Positions 40,974 to 51,600 of a DNA stretch of 64,000 bases are shown here, piece after piece; within the stretch, counting starts at the first letter, position 1; each line of letters begins with the position of its first letter. The stretch is taken from the NCBI RefSeq assembly GCF_025380365.1, contig NZ_JAOCQF010000001.1, positions 1 to 64,000 on the forward strand, given 5' to 3'. The notes beneath the pieces were generated by a model, which worked only from the letters and a program-made list of their open reading frames with translations, did not search any database and was not told the DNA's origin. This stretch comes from Albidovulum sediminis. GTDB lineage: Bacteria; Pseudomonadota; Alphaproteobacteria; Rhodobacterales; Rhodobacteraceae. Made by a program: the position numbers and the translations under genes.

Positions 40974-41333
40974 ATGCGGATCAAGATCACCCATCATGAC
41001 GTGTCCGAAGGGAGGCTCTTCCGCCGCACCCTCCACGAGGTGCGGCTCACTGTCGATTTCAGCCACGAGGAAAGGCAGATCATCCGTCAGCGCGGCCTGA
41101 TGGAGACCAGGATCATGGACCGGCGACCCGCCGACGCCCGCGAGGATGATCCGGACGAGTGGTATGAGTTGCGGGTCCGGCACCTCGTCGAGCGCAAGCC
41201 CGACCGCTTCAGATGCGCGACACCGTCAGATGCCAAGACTTACGAAGAGGCGCTGGTTGACGCGCTGCGCCTGGTCAAGCTCTGGCTCAGCGACAATGCC
41301 GAACCCGGCAGCGGGCGGGTCATCGAACTATGA
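40974..41333 (+). CDS. Hypothetical protein in the transfer operon
   Basis: A 119-residue soluble protein, MRIKITHHDVSEGRLFRRTL at the start, with a WYELRVRHLVERKPDRFRC beta segment and a helical end (YEEALVDALRLVKLWLSDN). No family is recognised. The gene has gggtggg upstream and its stop overlaps the ATG of the VirD4-like ATPase by four bases, so the two products are probably used together. Confidence 0.6.
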   Translation: MRIKITHHDVSEGRLFRRTLHEVRLTVDFSHEERQIIRQRGLMETRIMDRRPADAREDDPDEWYELRVRHLVERKPDRFRCATPSDAKTYEEALVDALRLVKLWLSDNAEPGSGRVIEL

Positions 41334-43408
41334 TGCCGCGCAACCCTTTTGACCTCATGGGCGACGCGATGGTTGTGCTGATCCTGGCCATCATCGCGCT
41401 TGGCATTACGCTTGCCCTGACGCCACTGGTCCTCGTGGTGGTGCCATTCTGGGTCGGCTATCGCCTCTGGCGCCAGAGCCCCTACCGCGCTGAACGCGCC
41501 GCCCGCCGCGAGACGATCGCGCTCTATCGCCATGCCAAGCGCGGCCGTGTCCGGCTCAGCTCGGCAGAGATGGAGGCCGCCCTCACGCTCCGTTTTCCGC
41601 CGGACGTACCCGACAGTCTGCGGCTTCAACTGGTCGCGATTGGCCGGACCCTCTTTGCCGATGAGGGTCTTGATCCGGAAATCCCGCCGCCACCAGCACT
41701 GTGCAACACCGTGGAGGCCGCGCGCTATCGCGACATGCTCGCGCGGATCGGCCAGGCCCGTGGCGACCGCACCATGTCGCTCTCGGCCCTGGAGATCATC
41801 TCGGACGCTCTGGCGCCGATCGCCCATGCGGTTCCGCCGTGCGAGGGCGATGTGCTGGTCGAGGTCACCCAGTTCACCCATCCGCTCGGCCAGACCGTCC
41901 AGGATGTGATCGCGCCCTTCTTCCGGGACAATGACTACCGGCATTTCAAGCGCCTGCGGGACCGTCTCGACGCGAACCTCGCCGCTACGCATCGCGGCAG
42001 CCCGGTCTTGCCCGTCGACTACAAGGGCGCCGACATTGTCGACACCTATCTGCGCGGGACGCCTTTGAAGGATCTGTTTCGCCTGAAAACGCCCTTCACC
42101 ATCCCCAAGGATCGTCGTTTCGAGCACATGCATATCGTCGCGGGCTCCGGTCACGGCAAGACCCAGACACTGCAATACTTCATCGCCAGGGATCTTGAGG
42201 AAGTAGCGCGTGGCGACAAGACCGTCATCGTCATCGACAGCCAGGGTGATCTCTTGGGCACGATCCTGCGCGCCAGACACTTGCCGCCGGAGCGGATCGT
42301 GCTCATCGACCCTGAGGATATCGGCTGGCCGGTCAGCCTCAACCTGTTCTCGGTCGGCCAGGAACGGCTCGAAAATTACGAACCGCTCGAACGCGAACGG
42401 CTCACCAACTCCATCATCGAGCTTTATGACTTCGTCTTGGGTTCGCTCCTCTCCGCGGGCATGACCGCCAAGCAGAACGTGGTCTTCCGTTACGTCACTC
42501 GGCTCATGTTCCATATTCCAGACGCTACCATCCACACGCTCCGCGACCTGATGGAGCCGGGTGGCACCGAGAAATACCGTGCAGAGATCGCCAGGCTCGA
42601 TGGCACGCCGCGACGGTTTTTCGAGACCGAGTTCGACAGCAAGGAATTCGCCACGACCAAGACACAGGTGCTGCGCCGCATCTACGGTATCCTCGAGAAC
42701 CAGACCTTCGAGCGCATGTTCACCCACCCGGTCTCGAAGTTCGACATGTTCGACGAGATGAACGCGGGCAAGCTGATCCTCATCAACACCTCGAAATCGC
42801 TCCTGAAGGAGCAGGGTACGGAAATCTTTGGCCGCTTCTTCATCGCGCTGATCGCCCAGGCCGCACAGGAGCGCGCGACGCTGCCCGACTGGGATCGCCT
42901 CCCGGTCATGGTCTACATCGACGAGGCGCAGGACTATTTCGACGAGAATGTCGGCGTCATCCTGAGCCAGGCACGCAAATACCGGGTGGGCATGGTGATG
43001 GCGCACCAGTATCTCGGCCAGCTTTCCTCCGGCCTGCAGGAAGCCGTTGAGGCCAACACCTCGATCAAGCTCGCCGGTGGCGTCTCGGCGCGCGATGCGC
43101 GGGCGCTTGCCGGGCAGATGGGCGCCGATCCGGACCTCATCCAGCGTCAGCCGCGCGGCACGTTCGCCACTTTCGTGCGCGGCCTTACCGAACGTGCCGT
43201 GCCGATCAGCATTCCGTTCTTCACGCTCGAAAAGCTGCCGAAGGCGACACCGGGTGAGATCGAGGCGATCCGCGCGCACAGTCGTGGGACCTACGCCCAA
43301 CCATGGCGGAACCTGCGGGAGCATAGCGTGCCAGTGGAGAGCCAAGATGCTGACAAAGCAAAAGAAATTTCTGATCGAGATCCAACAATCCCTTCGCCGG
43401 AACTCTAA
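41330..43408 (+). CDS. VirD4/TraG-like conjugative coupling-type ATPase
   Basis: A 692-residue protein with two N-terminal membrane segments (MVVLILAIIALGITLALTPL and LVLVVVPFWVGYRLW) and a HerA/FtsK-type ATPase core: Walker A IVAGSGHGKTQTLQ near residue 270, VIVIDSQGDLLGT, and Walker B VMVYIDEAQDYF with the TraM-recognition segment GMVMAHQYLGQL. Such proteins couple DNA substrates to a secretion channel; no other mating-pair genes are present. The start overlaps the previous stop. It shares its core with the ATPase at 32.1-33.2 kb. Confidence 0.85.
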   Translation: MMPRNPFDLMGDAMVVLILAIIALGITLALTPLVLVVVPFWVGYRLWRQSPYRAERAARRETIALYRHAKRGRVRLSSAEMEAALTLRFPPDVPDSLRLQLVAIGRTLFADEGLDPEIPPPPALCNTVEAARYRDMLARIGQARGDRTMSLSALEIISDALAPIAHAVPPCEGDVLVEVTQFTHPLGQTVQDVIAPFFRDNDYRHFKRLRDRLDANLAATHRGSPVLPVDYKGADIVDTYLRGTPLKDLFRLKTPFTIPKDRRFEHMHIVAGSGHGKTQTLQYFIARDLEEVARGDKTVIVIDSQGDLLGTILRARHLPPERIVLIDPEDIGWPVSLNLFSVGQERLENYEPLERERLTNSIIELYDFVLGSLLSAGMTAKQNVVFRYVTRLMFHIPDATIHTLRDLMEPGGTEKYRAEIARLDGTPRRFFETEFDSKEFATTKTQVLRRIYGILENQTFERMFTHPVSKFDMFDEMNAGKLILINTSKSLLKEQGTEIFGRFFIALIAQAAQERATLPDWDRLPVMVYIDEAQDYFDENVGVILSQARKYRVGMVMAHQYLGQLSSGLQEAVEANTSIKLAGGVSARDARALAGQMGADPDLIQRQPRGTFATFVRGLTERAVPISIPFFTLEKLPKATPGEIEAIRAHSRGTYAQPWRNLREHSVPVESQDADKAKEISDRDPTIPSPEL

Positions 43409-43428
43409 CTTGGGCTAACCTATGCGGC

Positions 43429-44298
43429 ATGAAGCAGAAAGACAGCCTCGGCCGCGCCACCTTCCACTGCATTGCGCCACTGCCGGATGTCCGTCCGACG
43501 CCGCGCGAGATCCGGTGGTTCAAGCATATCGAACGCCACGGCCCGCAAAACTCCGATTATCTCTTCGAACTTACGCGCGGAACCCATCGCTGCAAGGACA
43601 CCGCGCTGCGGCAACTGCAGAAGCTTCGGGCCGGCGGCTACCTGTGCCTGCCGCCACAGCAGCGGGTGATCGAACGCGCGGAGTTCCAGCCATACATCTA
43701 TGACCTCGCCCGGAAGGCGAAGGACCATCTGGCTGGGATTGGGGTCGCCGAACCGTCCGTCCGTCCGACGGGTCCCTGGTGGCACAGCTACCTGGTCTCT
43801 TGCGTCACAGGTTCGATTGACATCGCCGCCGCGCGGGCCGGTGTGCGGTACATCCCGGCGCAGGACATCCTCGACATCAGGGAGGCGACACTGGCGCTCC
43901 CGTTCGGCCGTCAGAGGCTCATTCCCGACCAGATCTTCGCTCTCGACTATGGTGGCCGCTACCGGGCCTACACGCTGGAGGTGGATCGAGGGACCGAGCC
44001 CATCACGTCAGCCGGTGTGCGCAAGAGCCTTGCAGCCATGGTACAGCAGTATCGAATCATGTTGGCGGCCGATCTGCCCGCCCGCCATTACGGGCTCAAG
44101 GCTACGCTGCTCTGCCTCTTCGCCTTTCAGAGTTCCGGTCGGGAAACGCTGTTCCGGCACCTGGCCGAGCGCGAGGCGGACAGGTACGGCGACCGGTTTC
44201 TCACTGCGGTGATCCCGCCGGGATGGAAGCCGCTGGCCGTGCTCGCAGAAGGACCCTGGCAGAGGCCGCGGAGGGCACCGGTGTCACTGCTGCGTTAG
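43429..44298 (+). CDS. Replication-relaxation family protein
   Basis: A 289-residue protein. The N-terminal 90 residues are a winged helix (REIRWFKHIERHGPQNSDYL, ALRQLQKLRAGGYL). The C-terminal half has RLIPDQIFALDYGGRYRAYT and LEVDRGTEPI, the Asp/Glu-containing signature of the replication-relaxation family, which has been proposed to be relaxase- or nuclease-like. It follows the coupling ATPase by 20 bp and would be the candidate DNA-processing protein of the element. Confidence 0.82.
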   Translation: MKQKDSLGRATFHCIAPLPDVRPTPREIRWFKHIERHGPQNSDYLFELTRGTHRCKDTALRQLQKLRAGGYLCLPPQQRVIERAEFQPYIYDLARKAKDHLAGIGVAEPSVRPTGPWWHSYLVSCVTGSIDIAAARAGVRYIPAQDILDIREATLALPFGRQRLIPDQIFALDYGGRYRAYTLEVDRGTEPITSAGVRKSLAAMVQQYRIMLAADLPARHYGLKATLLCLFAFQSSGRETLFRHLAEREADRYGDRFLTAVIPPGWKPLAVLAEGPWQRPRRAPVSLLR

Positions 44299-44756
44299 GA
44301 TCGCTTGGTCATGATGCTGCCGTCGGCACCTACGTCGGACACCATAGTTCATGTCTGCCGAACGCCGGCCGCTCTGTGGCCTGCTGATTGCTTTGAATAC
44401 AGGTTTGTTGACGCACTCGGCGGGAATGGCAGCGGGCAGCGGGTCGGTTTCGCCCCAGACCAAGGGTGCAGACCAGGTAGAGTTGCGGTCGGCGGCGTGG
44501 GATGGAATTCTAACATATTGGAAGTTCAACAGTTTGTGACCGAGCGGTGCCGAAAACAGCAACGTCGAGCGGGCGCTAGGAAGCGCGGACGGAAACAATC
44601 GGATTTCCAATAAATGCCAGATTGACGCGGGAAGGGATTGCTGAAAGCCTTACCCGCGGTTGCATCACCGGCGGATTGAATGGGCATTGGACAGCGCATT
44701 GGAGGCGGCGGGCATTTGGAGACGGCCGGGGTGAAGACGGCAGCTTTGACCAGCGC
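44299..44756. other. Non-coding or decayed region before the RTX locus
   Basis: No intact gene. The sequence changes character near 44.5 kb, where it becomes less GC-rich (a gcggacggaaacaatcggat segment). This marks the border between the DNA-transfer module and the secretion locus. Confidence 0.35.
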
Positions 44757-44964
44757 GCGTGGCGATGGGAAGCTGACCGCGGCGGATGCGGGTTTCGCGC
44801 AGTTCCGGGTGCTGGTGACGAATGGCGACGGGACGAAGACGGCCCGGACGCTCACCGAGCTGGGCATCACCGAGATCAACCTGACCGAGGATGCGACGCG
44901 GATAGTGTTGCCGGACGGTTCGGTGATCGAGTTCGAGATGATCCCTAAGTGTTTCGCTGCGTAA
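44757..44964 (+). pseudogene. Orphan fragment of an RTX/EF-hand protein
   Basis: The frame reads DGKLTAADAGFAQFRVLVTN, then DGTKTARTLTELGITEINLT and RIVLPDGSVIE. It matches residues about 409-465 of the giant RTX protein nearly identically, and the DNA at 44763-44930 is almost the same as 46904-47071. After GSVIE the frame runs into an unrelated tail and stop. It lacks a plausible start, secretion signal and RTX repeats, so it is a duplicated remnant or a recombination cassette. Confidence 0.8.
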
Positions 44965-45080
44965 CAATATGAGCAAGGATAGTAAAATTACCGAGTATTG
45001 AGAACAGGTATTTCAAGAGTGGTGATGGAGTATCAAGATTCTATTCTCGGAAAACATGGACTAACACATCGGTGACATGA

Positions 45081-45668
45081 ATGACTGTTGAGAAAAATGA
45101 ATCGAACGTTCGAATGGTGTCGCATCTGGTACTTGTGCCGCTATATTTACCCGCATTGACCTCCTTGATCAGCTTTCTGTTGTTCGGTGGTTTGTGGTGG
45201 CCAGTTTCTGATTCTGTTCGTGCTCGAAGAATCGTTCCAAAACTTATAACAGAACATGCGGAAATCTCTTCTTATTTTACGGAACACGCTGCAGACACGT
45301 ACTCTGTTACTTACGTGAACTATCTTTGCTTAGCTATTTCATCCTCCGTGTTGATTCTTATGTATTTTTTCAGGCGAATGTTTGCTCAGCGCATATTGCA
45401 TGATAATAACGCGGACCGAGATTATCCATCAGTGCGATTGAAAGAGAATCCGATCAGGCGAACTTTTGTTCTTGTCGTAGCCACAAGTCTTGTTGCCATT
45501 CTGGTTTTTTTTGTGCCACTAGCATTTTCACCTTCAGCCGGAATATCTGAATTGCGCTCTCTGTTGGGACTCTACTTTTTATCGTCATTTTTATGTTCAT
45601 TGCTTGCCGTGATGATCTTGTCAACACTTATATACTCTTTCCACTTAGCGTTGCCCCTTGCAGAGTAA
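45081..45668 (+). CDS. Four-helix membrane protein, candidate immunity protein
   Basis: A 195-residue AT-rich gene. Four transmembrane helices are evident: YLPALTSLISFLLFGGLWWP, YLCLAISSSVLILMYFF, FVLVVATSLVAILVFFVPLA and LYFLSSFLCSLLAVMILSTL. No family is recognised. It ends 10 bp before the giant RTX gene on the same strand and differs strongly in base composition from its neighbours. Its place directly ahead of a secreted protein with a hydrophobic glycine-rich segment suggests an immunity protein; this is inference. Confidence 0.65.
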   Translation: MTVEKNESNVRMVSHLVLVPLYLPALTSLISFLLFGGLWWPVSDSVRARRIVPKLITEHAEISSYFTEHAADTYSVTYVNYLCLAISSSVLILMYFFRRMFAQRILHDNNADRDYPSVRLKENPIRRTFVLVVATSLVAILVFFVPLAFSPSAGISELRSLLGLYFLSSFLCSLLAVMILSTLIYSFHLALPLAE

Positions 45669-45678
45669 GGATAAGAAC

Positions 45679-48600
45679 ATGACTGATACTTGGCAATCAG
45701 GTTCTACGCTCAACCAACTTACCGCGGCGGATAGGTTATCTAACCTAGATCAAGTTAATACTGGAATTGAAGCGACCACGGGCGCATTTGGATCGGCTTT
45801 AGATCAGTCACTTTCAAAGTATCCGAATGCACCAACAGTGTCGAAGTTGACCGGCGGAGCAATTTCAAAAGCCGCAATAGGTCTTGGTGCCGTGCTGGAA
45901 GGTGGGGAGGTGATAGCGGCTGCAACCGATGGCGACCCAAACACGCGAGTGGGCCAGCAGATTGCGGGCGGCGTTGTATCAGTGGCCACGCCAATGGCGG
46001 CGTCTTGGGCGGCATCTGAAGGTGGCGCATATTTAGGAGGGGTCGTCGGATCATTTGTAGGACCGGGTGTCGGCACAGCTGTGGGGGCAGTGGTTGGCGG
46101 CGTGCTCGGGTTCGCGTCCGGTGTTGCAGCATCTTTGTATGCAGAGGGCTGGGTAGAAAGCCTTTGGGAAACGCCAACGCCCACCACAGACGCTTACCGA
46201 CGCTATAAAGAAGATAGAGAGGACTTCGTTGACCAATGGGGGGCTGGGGATCCAGACCTTTCGGAGTTCGACCGGCTCGGTAACCCTCTTGGGCCCAACC
46301 GCCCTACCTACGGCCCCAATCCCGGCCAGATCACGCTAGGCGAGACGACCCTAACAGGAATGCCGGTGACAGAGGTTGTCAACACTCCCGCCGGTCCCCA
46401 AACCGTCTGGAAGGGATCGCACTACAACCCGCCTACGGGAGGTGGTGGCAACAAGAACTCGAGCGGCGGTGCGGGCGCAGCAGGTGGCGGCGGATCTGGC
46501 GTTGGCAACGGTGCGGGCCCCTCGGGTGCGAGTGCATCTGGTATGTCCGGAACAGCGGGCAACCCGGGCAAGGTGAAGGACGACACGGTCAGCAAAACCA
46601 AAACGGATCCTCAGGGTCGCCCGCCAAGCGACCCCAAGTACACCGGCCCTCAACCCATCCTCCTTGATCTTGACGGCAACGGGGTGAAGATCGACGAGAT
46701 CTCCCGCTCGACGACGTTCATCGATGCCGGCGGCGACGGGTTGAAGCACCGGACGGCCTGGGCCGGGGCGGGCGACGGGGTACTCTTTTTTGACGCGGAC
46801 GGCGACGGGACCATCTCGCAGAAGCGGGAGTATGTGTTCACCGAATGGGACCCGACGGCCACCTCCGACATGGAGGCGCTGAGGAGCTATTTCGACACCA
46901 ACGGCGACGGGAAGCTGACTGCGGCGGATGCGGGTTTCGCGCAGTTCCGGGTGCTGGTGACGAATGCCGACGGGACGAAGACGGCCCGGTCGCTCGCCGA
47001 GCTGGGCATCACCGAGATCAACCTGACCGAGGATGCGACGCGGATCGTGCTCCCGGATGGTTCGGTGATCGAGGGGCAGACGACCTTCACTAAATCCGAC
47101 GGCTCGACCGGCACGGTGGCCAGTACCGCGCTGGTGGCCGAGGCCGAGGGGCACCGGGTGACGGAGGTGGTTTCGACCGACGGCAACGGCAACCGGGTGG
47201 TGGTCAGCACCGCCTATGGCGCTGGCGGGCAGGTACTTTATGCGGTGACCTCGGTGACCTCGCCCACGGGTGCGAGTGTCACCAACAGCTGGGACGATGA
47301 CGGCGACGGGGTGACGGACCGGATCCAGACGATCGACACGGTCACGAATGGCGACGGCTCGAAGGCCGAGACGATCGTCAACAAGGTGGGTGCGCTGGCG
47401 GCGACTGCGATCACGGTCAGCCGGACGGTCACGACCCGCAGCGCCGACGGCGCGTCGGTGGTGATCGAGCGGGATTCGACGGGCGGTGGCTGGTTCGACC
47501 AGCGCGAGGTGCAGGTGATCAATGCCGATGGCAGCCGGACGAACACGACCAGCGACCTGAGCCAGAGCGGCTCGGTGATCCGATCGGTCAGCGAAACGGT
47601 CGCAGCCGACGGCAGGACCCGAGCGACCGCTGCGAACGAGGACGGGCTGGGTGGTGCGGATACCATTACGACCCATGTGATCACGGTGAACGGGGACCTG
47701 AGCCGCACGGAAGCGGTGAGCGTGTCGAATGGCGACGCCACGCTGCGCTCGCGCGAAACGACGGTGGTGAGCGCGGATGGCAAAACCAAGACGATCACCA
47801 GCGATCTGGATGGTGACGGCGATACCGATCTGACCGAGGCGCAGGAGATCACCGTCTCGGGCGCGGGCTCGGTCTCGACGATCACGCTCACGAATGGCGA
47901 CGGCAGTCTGCGGAGCAAGGACACCCATACGCAATCGGCTGACGCGCTGACGAAGACTGTTGCGCGTGATGTCGATGGCGATGGCGACAATGATACGTCG
48001 ACGGTCGATCAGACGGTGGTGAATGCCGATCTGAGCCGGGTCAATACGGTCACCGTCACCAATGTCGATGGCTCGGTGCGCGAGAAGACCATGGTGACGC
48101 TCGGGGTCGACAAGGTGACCTCCGAGACCTGGGTGGACCTCGACCAGGACGGAACGTTCCAGGCGACCGACCTGGTGAAGTCGGTGACGGTGGACGCCGG
48201 CACGCAGCTGCGCACGGCCCAGATCTGGGAGCGCAATGCCGACGGTTCGGTGCGGGCGTCGGAAGTGGTCACGACAAGCGCCGACGGGCTCGACACCACC
48301 CGTGTCCGCGATTCTGATGGCGACGGCGATGCGGACGCGAGGATCGAGGATGTGACCATCCTGGCCGCCGGCATTGCGACCCGGACGGTGACGGTGAGGA
48401 ATCAGGACAATTCTCTTCGAACGAAGACCGAGACGGTCACGAGCGCTGATGGCCTGACTGTAATCAGCCAGTCAGATATCGACGGCGATGGCAGCTATGA
48501 TGCGAGTACCATCGACGCGAGAGTTCTGAACGGCGATGGCAGCACGACACGGACGGTGTCGGACTATGCCGGCAACGGGACGACACTGACCGGGAAGGCG

Positions 48601-51600
48601 ACGACGGAGCAGAGTGCGGACCGTCGGACCGTGACTGTGACGCGGGATGCTGACGGTGACGGCTCAGTCGACGGCGTGACGACCTCCATCGAGGCGGCAG
48701 ACGGCTCGCAGACGGTCACGACGGCGGCATATCATGCCAATGGAGGGCTCCGCAGCCAGTCGGTAAGTGCGATCAGCGCCAACGGCTTGATCGCCACGAC
48801 TGAGATCGACCTCGACGGCGATCTCATATACGACATCGTCGAGGCCGACTCCTCCGTCCTGAACATTGACGGGAGCCGGACGCGGACCGTCACCCTGACC
48901 AACGGCGATGGCAGCCTGCGGAGCAGCACAGTCACAACTACCAGCGACGACGGTCTGGTGACAACAGTAGAGACCGATGCCGACGGCGACGGGGCCTTTG
49001 AAACCGTGGCCAGCAGCACCAATGTCCTCAACGCCAATGGCAGCGTGACCACAACGGACCAGGTCCGTTCCCAGGACGCGACGCTTCTTGGACAGACCCA
49101 GCGCACGGCCAGTGACGATGGTCTGGTTGTGACCACCGGCGTCGACCGCGACGGCGATGCCAGCGCGGATTTCACCGAATCCCGCTCGACACTGCTTCTG
49201 AATGACGGCGGGGTCAGTGTCACCACCGAGCTGCGCGATGCGGCCGATGTCCTGCGCTCCAGGTCGGTCGACACGACAAGCGACGATGGCCGCCTCTCGA
49301 CAACCTCGACGGATGTGAATGGCGACGGCCTGTTCGATCTTGTCACCACACGGACTGTGGCGGATGACGGATCGGTCACCAGCGTGCGTCGTGAGCAGGC
49401 CTCAAACGGATCTCTGCAAGCTTATGCCGCCACGATCATCAGCGATGATGGACTGGTGGTGACGACGGTCGCGGATGCCGATGGTGACGGGGGCAATGAA
49501 CGCTCGGCACTGGATACCACCGTGCTGAACGACGATGGCTCCACGACCCGGACCCTGGTCAACGTGGGGGCCAACGGGGCGGTCTTCAGGGCCACGATGA
49601 TCGCGACGAGCGATGACGGGCTGTCGCAAGTCCGGACGGATGACTGGAACCACGACGGCACCGCCGACCTGACAACGAATTCCACGCGATCGGTCAGCAG
49701 CGCCGGCATCTGGACCGAGACGCTCGAGCGCAGGGCCGCCGACAATACGATCATAGACAGTTACGCGAAGGTCACGAGTGCGGACCGCCGGGCGGTGACG
49801 GAGAGTTTCGATGCCGACGGTAACGGCGTCGCCGATCGCGTGACGACGACCACCATCGCGAGCGATGGCCAGGTGACTCAGGCCACTGAGCGCCTGTCGA
49901 CCGCCGGCGTTATCGAGGCGACCGAGGTCGCGACGGTGAGCGGCGATGGGCTGGTCGCGACAATCGCGACGGATCGAAATGCCGACGGCCGGATCGACCT
50001 TGTCAGAAAATCCGTGACTGCGCTCGGGAGCGACGGGTCGCGGACGACGACGGTCGAATACACCAACGACCACCACGTCCTCTTCGGCCGGACCGAAAGC
50101 CATGTCACCGATGATGGGCTCTTCATGACCGAGCGGGTCGACCTGGACGGCGACGATATCTTCGAGTTCCAGTCGGAGCAACGGACCACGCTCGCGGCGA
50201 ACGGTGACCGGGTCATCTCTCAGGTGACGCGCGACGCCGCGGGACTGGATCTGTCTTCGGCCGAGATCAGGCAGAGCGGCAACGGCCTCCAGACCAGGTC
50301 TCGCTTCGACTATACCGGCGATCACGACTTTGACCGCGAGACCCAGCGGATCGAGGCCGCCGATGGCAGTGTCGTTGAAACGCTGAAGTTCTTCGCCGCG
50401 GGTGAAGAACTGACCTACCAAAGCACGACGAGCGTCAGTGCCGATGGCCGCACGACGACGCAGGACACCGACCTCGACGGGGACGGAGTGGCGGATCGCC
50501 GGGTTGTGTCAGCGATTGATCTCGATCGGGACCACACCGAGACCTGGGCCGACACGCGAGCGGATGGTAGCGCGATAGCCCAAGTGGCCATGGATCTGTC
50601 CGCCAACGGGATGTCGGAGGTTGTAACGGTCTCGGTCGATGGTGCGGGTCCGGCCGATATCAGCCGCGAGACCCTGCGGACCTTCGCCGCCGATGGCGCG
50701 CTGATCGAGACCTTCAGTGAACGGATCGGGGCGGGCACGCTCGCCTATCGGCAGGTGACCACGACGGCTGCTGACGGCCTCTCGAGAGTTCGCTCGATTG
50801 ACGCGGATGGCGACGGCGTCACCGACGCGAACAATACCGTTGAAACCACCTTGAACGCCGATGGCAGCCGGACGACCGCTGACGTCGCAACCTATGCGAA
50901 TGGCAACCTGCGATGGTCGTTCGAGACCTTTGAAAGCGCAGACGGCCGGTTGCTGACCCGCTCTATGGATTATGACGGCAATGGGCTTGCGGACAAGACC
51001 ATCGCGATCGTGGTCAATGCCGATGGCTCTCGCAGCGAGACGGAAGCAGCCTTCGGACTTGGCGGACAGTTGACCGAACGGTTTGTCACCACCACATCGG
51101 CCGACGGGCTGAAAACCTCTATCCAGCGCTTCGGCATCGAGCAGACGATCTCCAGGTCGCCGGTCGACAACGGCAGTTACAGCTGGAACAACGGCGTCAC
51201 CGCCGCCGTCGGCGCAACCAACGTGATCACAGACCACCAGGTGGATCCGTCCGGTGTCGAGATTTGGACGATCGACAGGACTTGGAAGACCACTGAGACA
51301 CGCGAGGTCCACGACGAGTTACGCACATTCACCGTGACCCATACCTCGCATGTGGAGGCTCGCCTCGATGCCGTCGCCAAGGCGTTACTTGTTTCGGAAG
51401 CCGCGCGGATATTCGACACAGTTCTCGATCGCGAACTGGACTTCAGCGAGATCGAGCTGCTCGCCGACTACATCAAGGACGGCCGGCTCGACGGCGCGGC
51501 GCTGACCACGGTGCTGCTCGCCGAGGGTATGCTCGGCGGCGCGGAGTTTGCCGCACGCTATGGCACGCTCACGGATGCCGAATTCGTGACCCAACTCTAC

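Noticed and set aside
44305-44613. Open frames on both strands between the replication-relaxation gene and the RTX locus
   Set aside because: No ribosome binding site, no recognisable motif and overlapping frames of similar length; treated as non-coding or decayed.
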